Source of the DNA: Streptomyces sp. MMBL 11-1
Lineage (GTDB): Bacteria; Actinomycetota; Actinomycetes; Streptomycetales; Streptomycetaceae
Reading direction: 5' to 3'
Length of the DNA: 64,000 nucleotides
Assembly (NCBI RefSeq): GCF_028622875.1
Contig: NZ_CP117709.1
Coordinates: 5,893,001-5,957,000, forward strand
The position numbers and the translations under genes were made by a program. Below the pieces are notes generated by a model. It was not told where the DNA came from. It was given only the letters and a program-made list of their open reading frames with translations, and did no database searches. Positions 46,373 through 55,035 of the stretch are shown piece after piece (the first letter of the stretch is position 1; every line of letters begins with the position of its first letter).

Positions 46373-46475
46373 CGTTTTCCGGCCCGTACCCGGGCCAGGG
46401 CGGCGCGCGCGGGATGATGGGGGCAAGTGGAGCCCGATCGTCCGGATCCACTCATCCGACAGGAGTCAGATCAGC

Positions 46476-48083
46476 ATGACCACCAAGGCCACGGCCACCG
46501 ACGACAGTTTCCATGTCTTCGACACCACACTGCGCGACGGTGCTCAGCGTGAGGGCATCAACCTGACGGTCGCCGACAAGCTGACCATCGCCCGTCATCT
46601 GGACACCTTCGGCGTGGGGTACATCGAAGGCGGCTGGCCGGGGGCCAACCCGCGCGACACGGAGTTCTTCGCCCGCGCCCAGCAGGAGATCACGTTCGAG
46701 AACGCCCAGCTCGTGGCGTTCGGCGCGACCCGCAGGGCCGGCGGCAGCGCGGCCGAGGACCCCCAGGTGAAAGCGCTCCTGAACTCCGGCGCCCCGGTGA
46801 TCACCCTGGTGGCCAAGGCGCACGACCGGCATGTGGAGCTGGCCCTGCGCACCACTCTGGAGGAGAACCTGGAGATGGTCCGCGACACCGTCTCCCACCT
46901 CCGCGAGCAGGGCCGCCGGGTCTTCGTGGACTGCGAGCACTTCTTCGACGGCTACCGCGCCAACGCCGAGTACGCCAAGTCCGTGGTCCGCACCGCGTAC
47001 GAGGCGGGCGCCGAGGTCGTCATCCTCTGCGACACCAACGGCGGCATGCTCCCCGCCCAGGTCCAGGCCGTCGTCTCCACCGTCGTCGCCGACACCGGGG
47101 CCCGGCTCGGCATCCACGCCCAGGACGACACCGGCTGCGCCGTCGCCAACACCCTGGCCGCCGTGGACGCCGGCGCTACCCACGTCCAGTGCACGGCCAA
47201 CGGTTACGGAGAGCGGGTCGGCAACGCCAACCTCTTCCCGGTCGTCGCCGCACTGGAACTCAAGTACGGCATGAAGGTGCTGCCCGAGGGCGCGCTCGCC
47301 GAGATGACCCGGATCTCGCACGCCATCGCCGAGGTCGTCAACCTCACCCCCTCCACCCACCAGCCGTACGTAGGCGTCTCGGCCTTCGCCCACAAGGCCG
47401 GGCTGCACGCCTCCGCGATCAAGGTCGATCCCGACCTCTACCAGCACATCGACCCCGAGCTGGTCGGCAACACCATGCGGATGCTGGTCTCCGACATGGC
47501 GGGCCGCGCCTCCATCGAGCTGAAGGGCAAGGAGCTCGGCATCGACCTCGGCGACGACCGTGCCCTGGTCGGCCGGGTCGTGGAGCGGGTCAAGGAGCGC
47601 GAACTCCAGGGCTACACCTACGAAGCGGCCGACGCCTCCTTCGAGCTGCTGCTGCGCGGCGAGGTCGAGGGCCGGGCCCGGCGCTACTTCCGTACGGAGT
47701 CCTGGCGGGCGATCGTCGAGAACCGCCCCGACGGCACCCACGCCAACGAGGCGACCGTGAAGCTCTGGGCCGAGGGCGAGCGGATCGTCGCCACCGCCGA
47801 GGGCAACGGCCCGGTCAACGCACTGGACCGGGCCCTGCGCGTCGCCCTGGAGCGGATCTACCCGCAGCTCGCCAAGCTGGAGCTGGTCGACTACAAGGTC
47901 CGCATCCTGGAGGGCCGCACAGGCACCGAGTCCACCACCCGTGTGCTCATCACCACGGGCGACGGCACGGGCGACTGGGCGACCGTGGGGGTCGCCGAGA
48001 ACGTCATCGCCGCCTCCTGGCAGGCGCTGGAGGACGCGTACACCTACGGACTGCTGCGCGCGGGTGTCGAGCCCACGGAATAG
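46476..48083 (+). CDS. cimA: (R)-citramalate synthase
   Basis: A 535-residue protein of the isopropylmalate/citramalate synthase family. It has FHVFDTTLRDGAQREGINLT with the metal- and substrate-binding Arg-Asp, CDTNGGMLPAQVQAVV, GIHAQDDTGCAVANTLAAVDAGATHVQCTANGYGER, a GYTYEAADASFELLLRG spacer and the C-terminal LeuA dimer/allosteric domain. It condenses pyruvate and acetyl-CoA to citramalate, feeding 2-oxobutyrate into isoleucine synthesis independently of threonine. The C-terminal domain usually binds isoleucine. ATG 46476 has AGGAG upstream. The leader appears to contain an attenuator. Confidence 0.93.
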   Translation: MTTKATATDDSFHVFDTTLRDGAQREGINLTVADKLTIARHLDTFGVGYIEGGWPGANPRDTEFFARAQQEITFENAQLVAFGATRRAGGSAAEDPQVKALLNSGAPVITLVAKAHDRHVELALRTTLEENLEMVRDTVSHLREQGRRVFVDCEHFFDGYRANAEYAKSVVRTAYEAGAEVVILCDTNGGMLPAQVQAVVSTVVADTGARLGIHAQDDTGCAVANTLAAVDAGATHVQCTANGYGERVGNANLFPVVAALELKYGMKVLPEGALAEMTRISHAIAEVVNLTPSTHQPYVGVSAFAHKAGLHASAIKVDPDLYQHIDPELVGNTMRMLVSDMAGRASIELKGKELGIDLGDDRALVGRVVERVKERELQGYTYEAADASFELLLRGEVEGRARRYFRTESWRAIVENRPDGTHANEATVKLWAEGERIVATAEGNGPVNALDRALRVALERIYPQLAKLELVDYKVRILEGRTGTESTTRVLITTGDGTGDWATVGVAENVIAASWQALEDAYTYGLLRAGVEPTE

Positions 48084-48109
48084 CCCGACCGGACCGCATC
48101 GCATGGCTT

Positions 48110-48147
48110 GTGGGAGCCGCCGCCCGTCGCCGGGCGGCGGCTCCCAC
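48110..48147. terminator. cimA terminator
   Basis: A perfect 17-bp stem (48110-48126 with 48131-48147) closed by a TCGC tetraloop. Confidence 0.9.
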
Positions 48148-48291
48148 GCGTTCGGGACGGAACGCTCAAAGCCTTCTGCCCGATGGGCAGATGGAACCGG
48201 CAGATCCCTCTGTGCAGTCGGGACGTGAAGCGTTGGCGGCCCGGCGCTCCATGTCGTCACGCGGCGGCAGACTCCGCGATGACTCGTCCGG

Positions 48292-48390
48292 TTGAGGGAA
48301 CAGCCGGACTTCTCGGTCGTGTTCATCACGCACGCCGTCCCGCTCCTGATCGAATTCCCGGACCGGATCGCGACCATGCACGGGGGCCGA
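48292..48390 (+). pseudogene. Remnant of an Opp-type ABC transporter ATPase
   Basis: One frame reads QPDFSVVFITHAVPLLIEF followed by PDRIATMHGGR. This is the H-loop and C-terminal segment of oligopeptide/oligosaccharide ABC ATPases (normally FITHD..L..E..DRIAVMYxG). No Walker or signature motifs exist upstream, and the frame runs out of similarity at the repeat that follows. It is about 33 codons of a lost gene, next to a glycosidase gene that such a transporter could once have served. Confidence 0.7.
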
Positions 48391-48430
48391 CCTCGACCGC
48401 AGGACACGGGGGCCGACCTCGACCGCAGGA
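48379..48430 (+). repeat. Perfect 26-bp tandem duplication before the GH3 gene
   Basis: The 26 bases from 48379 to 48404 are repeated exactly at 48405-48430. The duplication begins inside the ABC-ATPase remnant and ends 15 bp before the glycosidase start codon. Confidence 0.95.
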
Positions 48431-48445
48431 AGAGAGAGCGCCCGC

Positions 48446-51022
48446 ATGCCCCGCACACCGCACCCCCGCTCCCGCCCCCGCCCTCAGCTCCGGCCCCGGA
48501 AGAGCGGAGCCGGACTCGTGGCGGCCGCCCTCGCCGCCGCGGCCGTGCTGGCCACCCTGCCCGGCGGCGGCCCCGGCGCGTTCGCCCTGGACGCCGTCGA
48601 GCCGTACGGCAAGGCGGGCCCGGCCCCCGCCCAGCGTGTCGTCACCGACACGGTGGTCCACCCGGTGAAGAACGGCGACAGCGCGGAGATCGGCCTCTCC
48701 GTCGCCACCGCCGGCTCCGTTCCCACCGAGGAGCCCGTGACCGTCACGTACGCCACACAGGGCGGAACAGCCGGGGCCGGGGAGGACTACACCCCGGTCT
48801 CCGGCAGCCACACCTTCCCCGCGGGCACCGCCTCCGGAACCACCCACCGGGTCACCGTCCCCACGGCGGAGGCGTCGAAGCCCGCCGAGGCGAAGACGGT
48901 CCTCCTGGAGGTGACGGTCGCCGGTGCGACGGCTCCCCCGGAGAATCCGCAGATCGTCATCGACGCCCACGGACTCCCGTACCAGAACCCGGAGCTGCCC
49001 GTGAGGCAGCGGGTGGCGGACCTGCTGGGGCGCATGTCGCCCGCCGAGAAGGCCGGCCAGATGACCCAGGCCGAGCGCGGCGCGCTCCGCGCCCCCGGCG
49101 ACATCGCCGCCTACGGCCTCGGCTCACTGCTCTCCGGCGGCGGCTCGGCCCCCACCCCCAACACGCCGGCCGCCTGGGCCCGGATGACCGACGCCTACCA
49201 GCTGCGCACCCGGGCCACCCGCTTGCAGATCCCGCTGATCTACGGCGTGGACGCGGTCCACGGGCACAACAACGCCGTCGGCGCGACGATCATGCCGCAC
49301 AACATCGGCATCGGCGCGGGCCGCGACCCGGAGAGCGCGGAGCGGACCGGAGCGATCACCGCGAAGGAGGTCCGCGCCACCGGCGTCCCGTGGAACTTCG
49401 CGCCCTGCGTCTGCGTCACCCGCGACGAACGGTGGGGCCGCTCCTACGAAGCGTTCGGCGAGGACCCGGCTCTGGTCGAGGCCATGCAGACGGTCATCCA
49501 GGGCATGCAGGGCAGCCCGTCCGGCAAGGACCTGCACCGCGCCGACAAGGTGCTCGCCAGCGCCAAGCACTTCGTCGGCGACGGCGGTACCGCGTACGGC
49601 TCCTCCACCACCGGCTCGTACACGGTCGACCAGGGCGTCACCGAGGTCACCCGCGAGGAGCTGGAGGCCGTGCACCTCTCCCCGTTCGAGGAGTCGGTGA
49701 AGCGGGGCATCGGCACGGTCATGCCCTCGTACTCCTCGCTGGACGTCCTGGGCGACGGCAAGGGCCCGGTGAAGATGCACGCCAACGCCGAGATGATCAA
49801 CGGCGTCCTCAAGGACCGGATGGGCTTCGAGGGCTTCGTCGTCAGCGACTGGCAGGCCATCGACCAGCTCCCCGGCGACTACGCCAGTGACGTCGTCACG
49901 GCGGTCAACGCCGGACTCGACATGATCATGGTCCCGACCGCGTACCAGGACTTCACGGAGACCCTCAAGGACGCGGTGGTCGCGGGCCGCGTCCCCGAGG
50001 CCCGGATCGACGACGCGGTCGCCCGCATCCTCACCCAGAAGTTCCGCCTCGGCCTCTTCGAGAAGCCCTACGCGGACACCACACACCTGGACATGGTCGG
50101 CTCGGCCGAGCACCGCGCCGTGGCCCGTGAGGCGGTGGCCAAGTCCCAGGTGCTGCTGAAGAACGACGGAGCCGTCCTCCCGATCGGGCCCGGCCAGAAG
50201 GTGTACGTCGCCGGCTCCAACGCCGATGACATCGGCAACCAGACCGGCGGCTGGACCACCAGCTGGCAGGGCGCCTCCGGGCGGACCACCACCGGCACCA
50301 CGATCCTGGAGGGCATGCGAAAGGCGGCGCGGACCCCCGAAACCGTGACGTTCTCCCAGGACGCCTCCGCCGCCACGGACGGTTACGACGTGGGCGTGGT
50401 GGTCGTCGGCGAGACCCCGTACGCCGAAGGCATCGGTGACGTCGGCAACGGGCACGACCTGGAACTGACGGCCGCCGACCGGGCAGCGGTCGACACGGTC
50501 TGCGCCGCCATGGAGTGCGCGGTCCTGATCGTCTCCGGCCGCCCCCAGCTCATCGGCGACCGGCTCGGGAAGATCGACGCACTGGTGGCCTCCTGGCTGC
50601 CGGGCTCCGAGGGCGACGGTGTGGCCGACGTCCTCTACGGCAGGCGCGCCTTCACCGGACAGTCCCCGGTGAGCTGGCCGAAGTCGCAGGCCCAGCTCCC
50701 GATCAACGTCGGGGACACCGTCTACGACCCGCAGTTTCCCTACGGCTGGGGCCTGACCACCCTGCAGGAGCCCCCGGCCGGCGGCGAGAACGCCCTCGCG
50801 GCCCTCGCCGTCGCCGCCCACGACGCCGAGAAGGCGCGTCTCGGGAAGACCCCGGCGGGCAGGGCGATCGTGGACCGGGCCAGGCTGCTGGTCCAGCGGA
50901 AGATCGACGGAAGGTTCACCCAGGAGGTGTCCAAGCCGTTCGCGGAGGCGGACCACCTGCTGCTCACCGGCGACCTGACCGGGGCGGTGGACAGGCTGCG
51001 CACGGCGTACCGAGCGGCGTAG
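48446..51022 (+). CDS. Secreted GH3 beta-glucosidase-like glycosidase
   Basis: An 858-residue exported enzyme. A basic N-region and hydrophobic signal (~18-48) are followed by a Calx-beta-like module (~65-155: VTVTYATQGGTAGAGEDYTPV) and the GH3 barrel and sandwich domains. Visible motifs are YGVDAVHGHNNAVGATIMPH, RWGRSYEAFGEDP, LASAKHFVGDGGT and the nucleophile Asp in GFVVSDWQAID. The C-terminal helical tail after the QFPYGWGL end of the fold is extra. It likely releases glucose from beta-glucosides outside the cell. GGAAGAGAGAG precedes the ATG. The N-terminal beta module may bind the surface or polysaccharide. Confidence 0.92.
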   Translation: MPRTPHPRSRPRPQLRPRKSGAGLVAAALAAAAVLATLPGGGPGAFALDAVEPYGKAGPAPAQRVVTDTVVHPVKNGDSAEIGLSVATAGSVPTEEPVTVTYATQGGTAGAGEDYTPVSGSHTFPAGTASGTTHRVTVPTAEASKPAEAKTVLLEVTVAGATAPPENPQIVIDAHGLPYQNPELPVRQRVADLLGRMSPAEKAGQMTQAERGALRAPGDIAAYGLGSLLSGGGSAPTPNTPAAWARMTDAYQLRTRATRLQIPLIYGVDAVHGHNNAVGATIMPHNIGIGAGRDPESAERTGAITAKEVRATGVPWNFAPCVCVTRDERWGRSYEAFGEDPALVEAMQTVIQGMQGSPSGKDLHRADKVLASAKHFVGDGGTAYGSSTTGSYTVDQGVTEVTREELEAVHLSPFEESVKRGIGTVMPSYSSLDVLGDGKGPVKMHANAEMINGVLKDRMGFEGFVVSDWQAIDQLPGDYASDVVTAVNAGLDMIMVPTAYQDFTETLKDAVVAGRVPEARIDDAVARILTQKFRLGLFEKPYADTTHLDMVGSAEHRAVAREAVAKSQVLLKNDGAVLPIGPGQKVYVAGSNADDIGNQTGGWTTSWQGASGRTTTGTTILEGMRKAARTPETVTFSQDASAATDGYDVGVVVVGETPYAEGIGDVGNGHDLELTAADRAAVDTVCAAMECAVLIVSGRPQLIGDRLGKIDALVASWLPGSEGDGVADVLYGRRAFTGQSPVSWPKSQAQLPINVGDTVYDPQFPYGWGLTTLQEPPAGGENALAALAVAAHDAEKARLGKTPAGRAIVDRARLLVQRKIDGRFTQEVSKPFAEADHLLLTGDLTGAVDRLRTAYRAA

Positions 51023-51075
51023 GAGCCGCGCTCCCGGACGGGCACGCGGCGTAGGAGCCGCGCTCCCGGACGGGC
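51014..51075 (+). repeat. 30-bp direct duplication spanning the GH3 stop codon
   Basis: The 30 bases 51014-51043, containing the last Ala codons and TAG, recur exactly at 51046-51075 (period 32). The second copy repeats the coding end downstream of the true stop. Confidence 0.95.
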
Positions 51076-51111
51076 GACGGCGTTCGCCGCCCGTCTGGAG
51101 TAGCGTGAAGT

Positions 51112-52497
51112 ATGAGGAAAAGGCTCTTCCCCGCACTGCTGGCGGGCCTGCTGCTCATCATCGCAGCGGCGGCTCTCGCCCTGACCTCTCCCGCGTCGGC
51201 AGCTCCCGCCGCTCCTGGCGCGACCATCCAGGACGCCGCCCAGGCCCTGCGCGACGACCCGGTCTACGTGGACCCGGGAGCCCGCGATCAGCTCTCCGTC
51301 GCTGACGAGAAGGCCCTGGAGGACAAGATCACGGGCGCCGACAAGCCGGTGTTCGTGGCGGTCCTCCCCGATACCCCGGCCTTCCCCGAGGAAGGCCTCC
51401 TCCCGACCCTGCGCAGTGACACCGGCATCACCGGCGTCTACGCGGTCCGCCTCGGCGACGGCTTCGACGCGGGCGCCGACCCGCAGGTCATGCCCACCCG
51501 AGCGGTCGACAACCTCACCGCAGCCGTGGAGAACCCCACCACCGCCGGCAACGCCGAGGCCCAGCTCAACGCCTTCGTCGACCGCGCCGTCGAACAGGCC
51601 CGGGGCTCCGCCCCCGCCTCCTGGTCCGGCGGAGGCGCGGCGGACGGGTCCGGAGCACCGGTCGCCGGGCTGATCACGCTCGGCGCACTGGTCGCGGCGG
51701 GCGGCGCGGGCGCCTACGCCATCTCCCGCCGCAACAAGCGCCGCGAGGAGGAAGAGGAGCGCGCCGCGCTCGACAAGCTCCGGGTCGTCGTCGACGAGGA
51801 CATCACCGCGTACGGCGAAACCCTGGAACGCCTGGACTTCCACCCCGCCGAACCGGGCGCGGACGACACCATGCGCGCCGACTACGAACGGGCCCTGGAC
51901 TCCTACGAGAGCGCCAAGTCGAAGATGGACAAGGCCGGACACCCCTCGGACGTCCGCGAAGTCACCCGGTCCCTGGAGGACGGCCGCTACTCCCTCGCGG
52001 TCCTGGAGGCCCGCCGCACCGGCGCACAGATCCCGGCCCGCCGCCCGCCGTGCTTCTTCGACCCGCGCCACGGCACGGCGGTCACGGAGGTTCTGTGGAC
52101 CCCGCCCGGCGGCGCGTCCCGGGAAGTCCCGGTCTGCGGCGCGGACGAGGCCCGGCTCAGCCGGGGCGAGGACCCCATGAGCCGCACGGTCGACACCGGC
52201 GACGGCAACCGCCGCCCGTACTGGGAAGCGGGCCCGGCCTACGGCCCCTGGGCCGGCGGCTACTTCGGCGGCGGGCTGCTCCCCGGCCTCCTGGTCGGCA
52301 CCATGCTCGGCTCGATGCTCGCCACTCCGGCGTACGCCTCCGAGTACGGCGGCGGTGACTTCGGCGGCGGCGCGGGCGGCGACTGGGGCGGCGGCGACTT
52401 CTCCGGCTCCGACTTCGACGCCTCGGGCTTCGGCGGGGGCGGCTTCGGCGACGGCGGAGGCTTCGGGGGCGGTGGGTTCGACGGCGGCGGGTTCTGA
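51112..52497 (+). CDS. Membrane-anchored protein with Gly/Phe-rich C-terminus
   Basis: A 461-residue protein: signal peptide (LFPALLAGLLLIIAAAALAL), an extracellular domain (~40-170, VYVDPGARDQLSVADEKALE, FVAVLPDTPAFPEEG) resembling TPM/DUF6676-like exported domains, and a membrane helix (~185-205). A charged helical cytoplasmic part follows, then a second hydrophobic stretch (GGLLPGLLVGTMLGSMLA), and a tail dominated by Gly with Phe, Asp and Ser. TAGCGT at 51101-51106, five bases before the ATG, indicates a leaderless transcript. I recall Streptomyces homologues only as hypothetical membrane proteins. Confidence 0.8.
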   Translation: MRKRLFPALLAGLLLIIAAAALALTSPASAAPAAPGATIQDAAQALRDDPVYVDPGARDQLSVADEKALEDKITGADKPVFVAVLPDTPAFPEEGLLPTLRSDTGITGVYAVRLGDGFDAGADPQVMPTRAVDNLTAAVENPTTAGNAEAQLNAFVDRAVEQARGSAPASWSGGGAADGSGAPVAGLITLGALVAAGGAGAYAISRRNKRREEEEERAALDKLRVVVDEDITAYGETLERLDFHPAEPGADDTMRADYERALDSYESAKSKMDKAGHPSDVREVTRSLEDGRYSLAVLEARRTGAQIPARRPPCFFDPRHGTAVTEVLWTPPGGASREVPVCGADEARLSRGEDPMSRTVDTGDGNRRPYWEAGPAYGPWAGGYFGGGLLPGLLVGTMLGSMLATPAYASEYGGGDFGGGAGGDWGGGDFSGSDFDASGFGGGGFGDGGGFGGGGFDGGGF

Positions 52498-52568
52498 GCG
52501 TCCGGACCGTCCCGCGACGCCCCGGGTCCCGGCGGATCCCCTCAGCCGGGGCCCGGGGTCGGGCTGAC

Positions 52569-52599
52569 GGTCCGGGGCGGCGGCGGGCCGCCCCGGACC
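52569..52599. terminator. Bidirectional terminator between convergent genes
   Basis: GGTCCGGGGCGGC (52569-52581) pairs perfectly with 52587-52599 around a 5-nt loop. Confidence 0.85.
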
Positions 52600-52614
52600 G
52601 CGCGGGCCCCACGC

Positions 52615-54915
52615 TCAGCCGGTGGTGACCCGCAAGGTGCCCGAGGCCGTGGCGACCGGGCCCGAGCCGTCCGCCGGCGCGGCGGTCAGCCGCCAGGTGT
52701 AGCCGCCGGCCGGGGCGGGGCCGCCGGAGGCGGACGTACCGTCCCAGCTGACCTTCACCGTTCCGCGCGTGTCCTCGCCCGTCCAGGTGCGGACGGTCTC
52801 GCCGGTCGAGCGACGGGTGAGGGTGAGCTGCCAGGACGCCGCCGGCTTGGAGAGCCACCACGCGGCGCTCCACGCGCCCGCCGAGGTGGCGGGCACGGTG
52901 CTGTGGGTGACGCCCAGGGGGGAGACGGCCTGCTGCGGGGCGGTGACGTGGACGGTGTCGTCGGACCCGACCCAGGCGAGCTTGCCCGCGTCCGCGTCCA
53001 GGGTCCAGGTGGTGCCCCGTCCGTCGCCGGCCGCGGGCTGCTTCACCCCCGTGACGGTGCCCAGGTCCGCGGTGGAGCCGTCCTCGCGCAGAGCGGTGAG
53101 GCGCAGCTCCCCCGACCCGTCGCGCGCGGCCAGGAAACGGTCGCCCAGCAGGACCCCGGAGACCGGCGCGGGGTAGTCCCGGTGGGTCGCCGTGTCGTAC
53201 ACGCCCGCCGCGTTCTCGGAGGCGCAGCTCCAGTACAACAGGGTGCCGCTGCGCTGGAGTTCGCTCGGCACGCAGTCGACGCCGAGATCGTGGTTCGCGG
53301 TCGCCCGCCCGGAGCGCGGGTCGACCACGTTCACCGTGCCGGGGTTGCCCGGTGCCGACTTGATCAGCCGGTCCCCGTCGAGCACCGCGCCCTGCACCGG
53401 CTGGTCGCGGACGACGAGGTCGCGGGCGGTGTCGACGACGTACTGCCGGCCGCCCGCCTCGTACAGGACGAACTCCGGTGCGGCGTCGAGGATGCGCCCG
53501 CCGGTGCCGGGCAGCGCCACGCCCTGGGACTGCTGTCCTGGGTCGTCGCCGGTCACCAGGGTGTCCTTGCCGGTGGCCGGGTCGGTGACCAGCCGGGCGA
53601 GCCCCTCGTCCGTGCCGTCGGCGAAGCGGCCCGCCGCGAGTCCGGGGAACTCCGCGAGCCGCGCGCCCTCCGCCGGGTCGAGGCCGGTCCCGACAGCCCT
53701 GCCGTGCAACGTGTCCTTGCCGAGCAGCGAGTTGACGTACCGCAGCCGCCCCCGGTCGAGGCCCAGCGCCCCGATCTCGCCGTCCGCCGTCTTCACCCCG
53801 GGCACCTCCCGCATCACCAGGTCGGAGATGATCCCGATGCCGTTCTGGTGGAACACGTGGATGGCCCGCTTGCCGTCGGCGTCCTTGCCCAGCACCAGCA
53901 CGTCCCCGTAGCCCTCGGCCCGGAGCTGGGTGAACTCCACCGTGGGCAGGAGCGTGCGCTCGGTGTCCGCGCCGGTGTGGGGCGTGAGCCGCAGCGGCCC
54001 GCCGGTGCCCTCGTGCCACACGACGCTGTCCTCCACGACGAACGAGGTGACCTCGCTCTCCGTGGACTCCGTGGCCAGCGGGACGACCTTCGGCGTGCCC
54101 GTGCCGCTGCGCGGCAGGATCCGGACCCCCTGGCCTCCGGCGCCGTTCCGCGAGAACCAGCTGACGGTCATCTGGGTGAGGCGGAAGCTGCTCGCGTCCC
54201 CGGTCACGGGCAGCGGCTTCACCCGGCCGTCGTACGCGGTCAGGATGCCGTAGCCCGGGGAGCCGTCCGCGAGGCGGTAGCCGATGAGGACCTCGCTGCC
54301 CTGCCCGCCGAGCACCACCGGCCGGGCGTCCGTGGTGGCTCCGGCGGGCAGCCGCACGACGGGGTCCGCCGACGCCGCCCCGCCCCGGGCCACCCGCATC
54401 TCGTACGTCCCGTCGCCCTTGTCGACGGTCGCCAGCACCCAGCCGCCCGCATAGCTCAGATGGAGGTATCCGGCGGGCACCTGGAGGGTGCTGTTGAAGG
54501 CGGGGTCCTCGATGCCGACCCGTACGACGTTCGTCCCGCCGTCCGCGCGCTGCTGGGTGTAGATGGCCCGGTTGTGCTCGTCGTGGCCGCCGACGAGCAG
54601 ATGCTCCGGCACCGAAGCGATCTCCGTGACCACCCTGGTCCGGCTGTTGTACGAGTTGGTCCAGAGGTAGTCGTCGCCCTCGCGGTGCAGTACGCCGTAC
54701 CTGCCGGTCGCCAGGATCTTCTCGGGCCCGTCGCCGAAGGCGTCGGGCGCGGGTATCAGGACCTCGGCGGACGCTGCTGTTCTGGCGGCGTGCGCGGTGG
54801 CCGGCAGCGCCGTGGCGAGCCCTGCGGCCAGCACCACCGCGACGGCCGCCGCTCCCGTGGTCCGCCCGGTACGGCGGCTGCGGGCGCGGCTGTTCGTGTA
54901 CAGGTGTCGGGACAC
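52615..54915 (-). CDS. Large secreted protein with FlgD-like Ig domain
   Basis: A 766-residue exported protein. The signal peptide (GAAAVAVVLAAGLATALPAT, then AHA) is followed by a long all-beta region with many GxVLxT/LxWxN-like strands, probably a beta-propeller or series of beta repeats. The C-terminal domain (~680-766) with GETVRTWTGEDTRGTVKVSW and APAGGYTWRLTA is of the FlgD Ig-like kind often found in secreted bacterial proteins. The GTG start at 54915 is preceded by AAGGGGGG; the frame continues upstream without a site. No enzyme motif recognised. It may be an adhesion or cell-surface protein. Confidence 0.85.
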   Translation of the reverse strand: MSRHLYTNSRARSRRTGRTTGAAAVAVVLAAGLATALPATAHAARTAASAEVLIPAPDAFGDGPEKILATGRYGVLHREGDDYLWTNSYNSRTRVVTEIASVPEHLLVGGHDEHNRAIYTQQRADGGTNVVRVGIEDPAFNSTLQVPAGYLHLSYAGGWVLATVDKGDGTYEMRVARGGAASADPVVRLPAGATTDARPVVLGGQGSEVLIGYRLADGSPGYGILTAYDGRVKPLPVTGDASSFRLTQMTVSWFSRNGAGGQGVRILPRSGTGTPKVVPLATESTESEVTSFVVEDSVVWHEGTGGPLRLTPHTGADTERTLLPTVEFTQLRAEGYGDVLVLGKDADGKRAIHVFHQNGIGIISDLVMREVPGVKTADGEIGALGLDRGRLRYVNSLLGKDTLHGRAVGTGLDPAEGARLAEFPGLAAGRFADGTDEGLARLVTDPATGKDTLVTGDDPGQQSQGVALPGTGGRILDAAPEFVLYEAGGRQYVVDTARDLVVRDQPVQGAVLDGDRLIKSAPGNPGTVNVVDPRSGRATANHDLGVDCVPSELQRSGTLLYWSCASENAAGVYDTATHRDYPAPVSGVLLGDRFLAARDGSGELRLTALREDGSTADLGTVTGVKQPAAGDGRGTTWTLDADAGKLAWVGSDDTVHVTAPQQAVSPLGVTHSTVPATSAGAWSAAWWLSKPAASWQLTLTRRSTGETVRTWTGEDTRGTVKVSWDGTSASGGPAPAGGYTWRLTAAPADGSGPVATASGTLRVTTG

Positions 54916-55035
54916 CTGACCCCCCTTGTCAGTTGACCGATGGTGCGCATCTGCGATGCGAACACGATCAACCTTATTCATATGTGGGGGAGTTGTGACC
55001 AAAACCTGTGTGAGCAGTGGTACGGGGCTTGCTCG

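Noticed and set aside
46263..46475. Extension of cimA to the first in-frame start upstream
   Set aside because: The extra sequence would run through the terminator hairpin and U-run and has no similarity to citramalate synthases; ATG 46476 has a proper AGGAG.
53192..54253. Plus-strand frames opposite the large secreted beta protein
   Set aside because: Ser/Thr/Pro-rich antisense readings without start signals; the minus-strand protein has a signal peptide and an Ig-like C-terminal domain.
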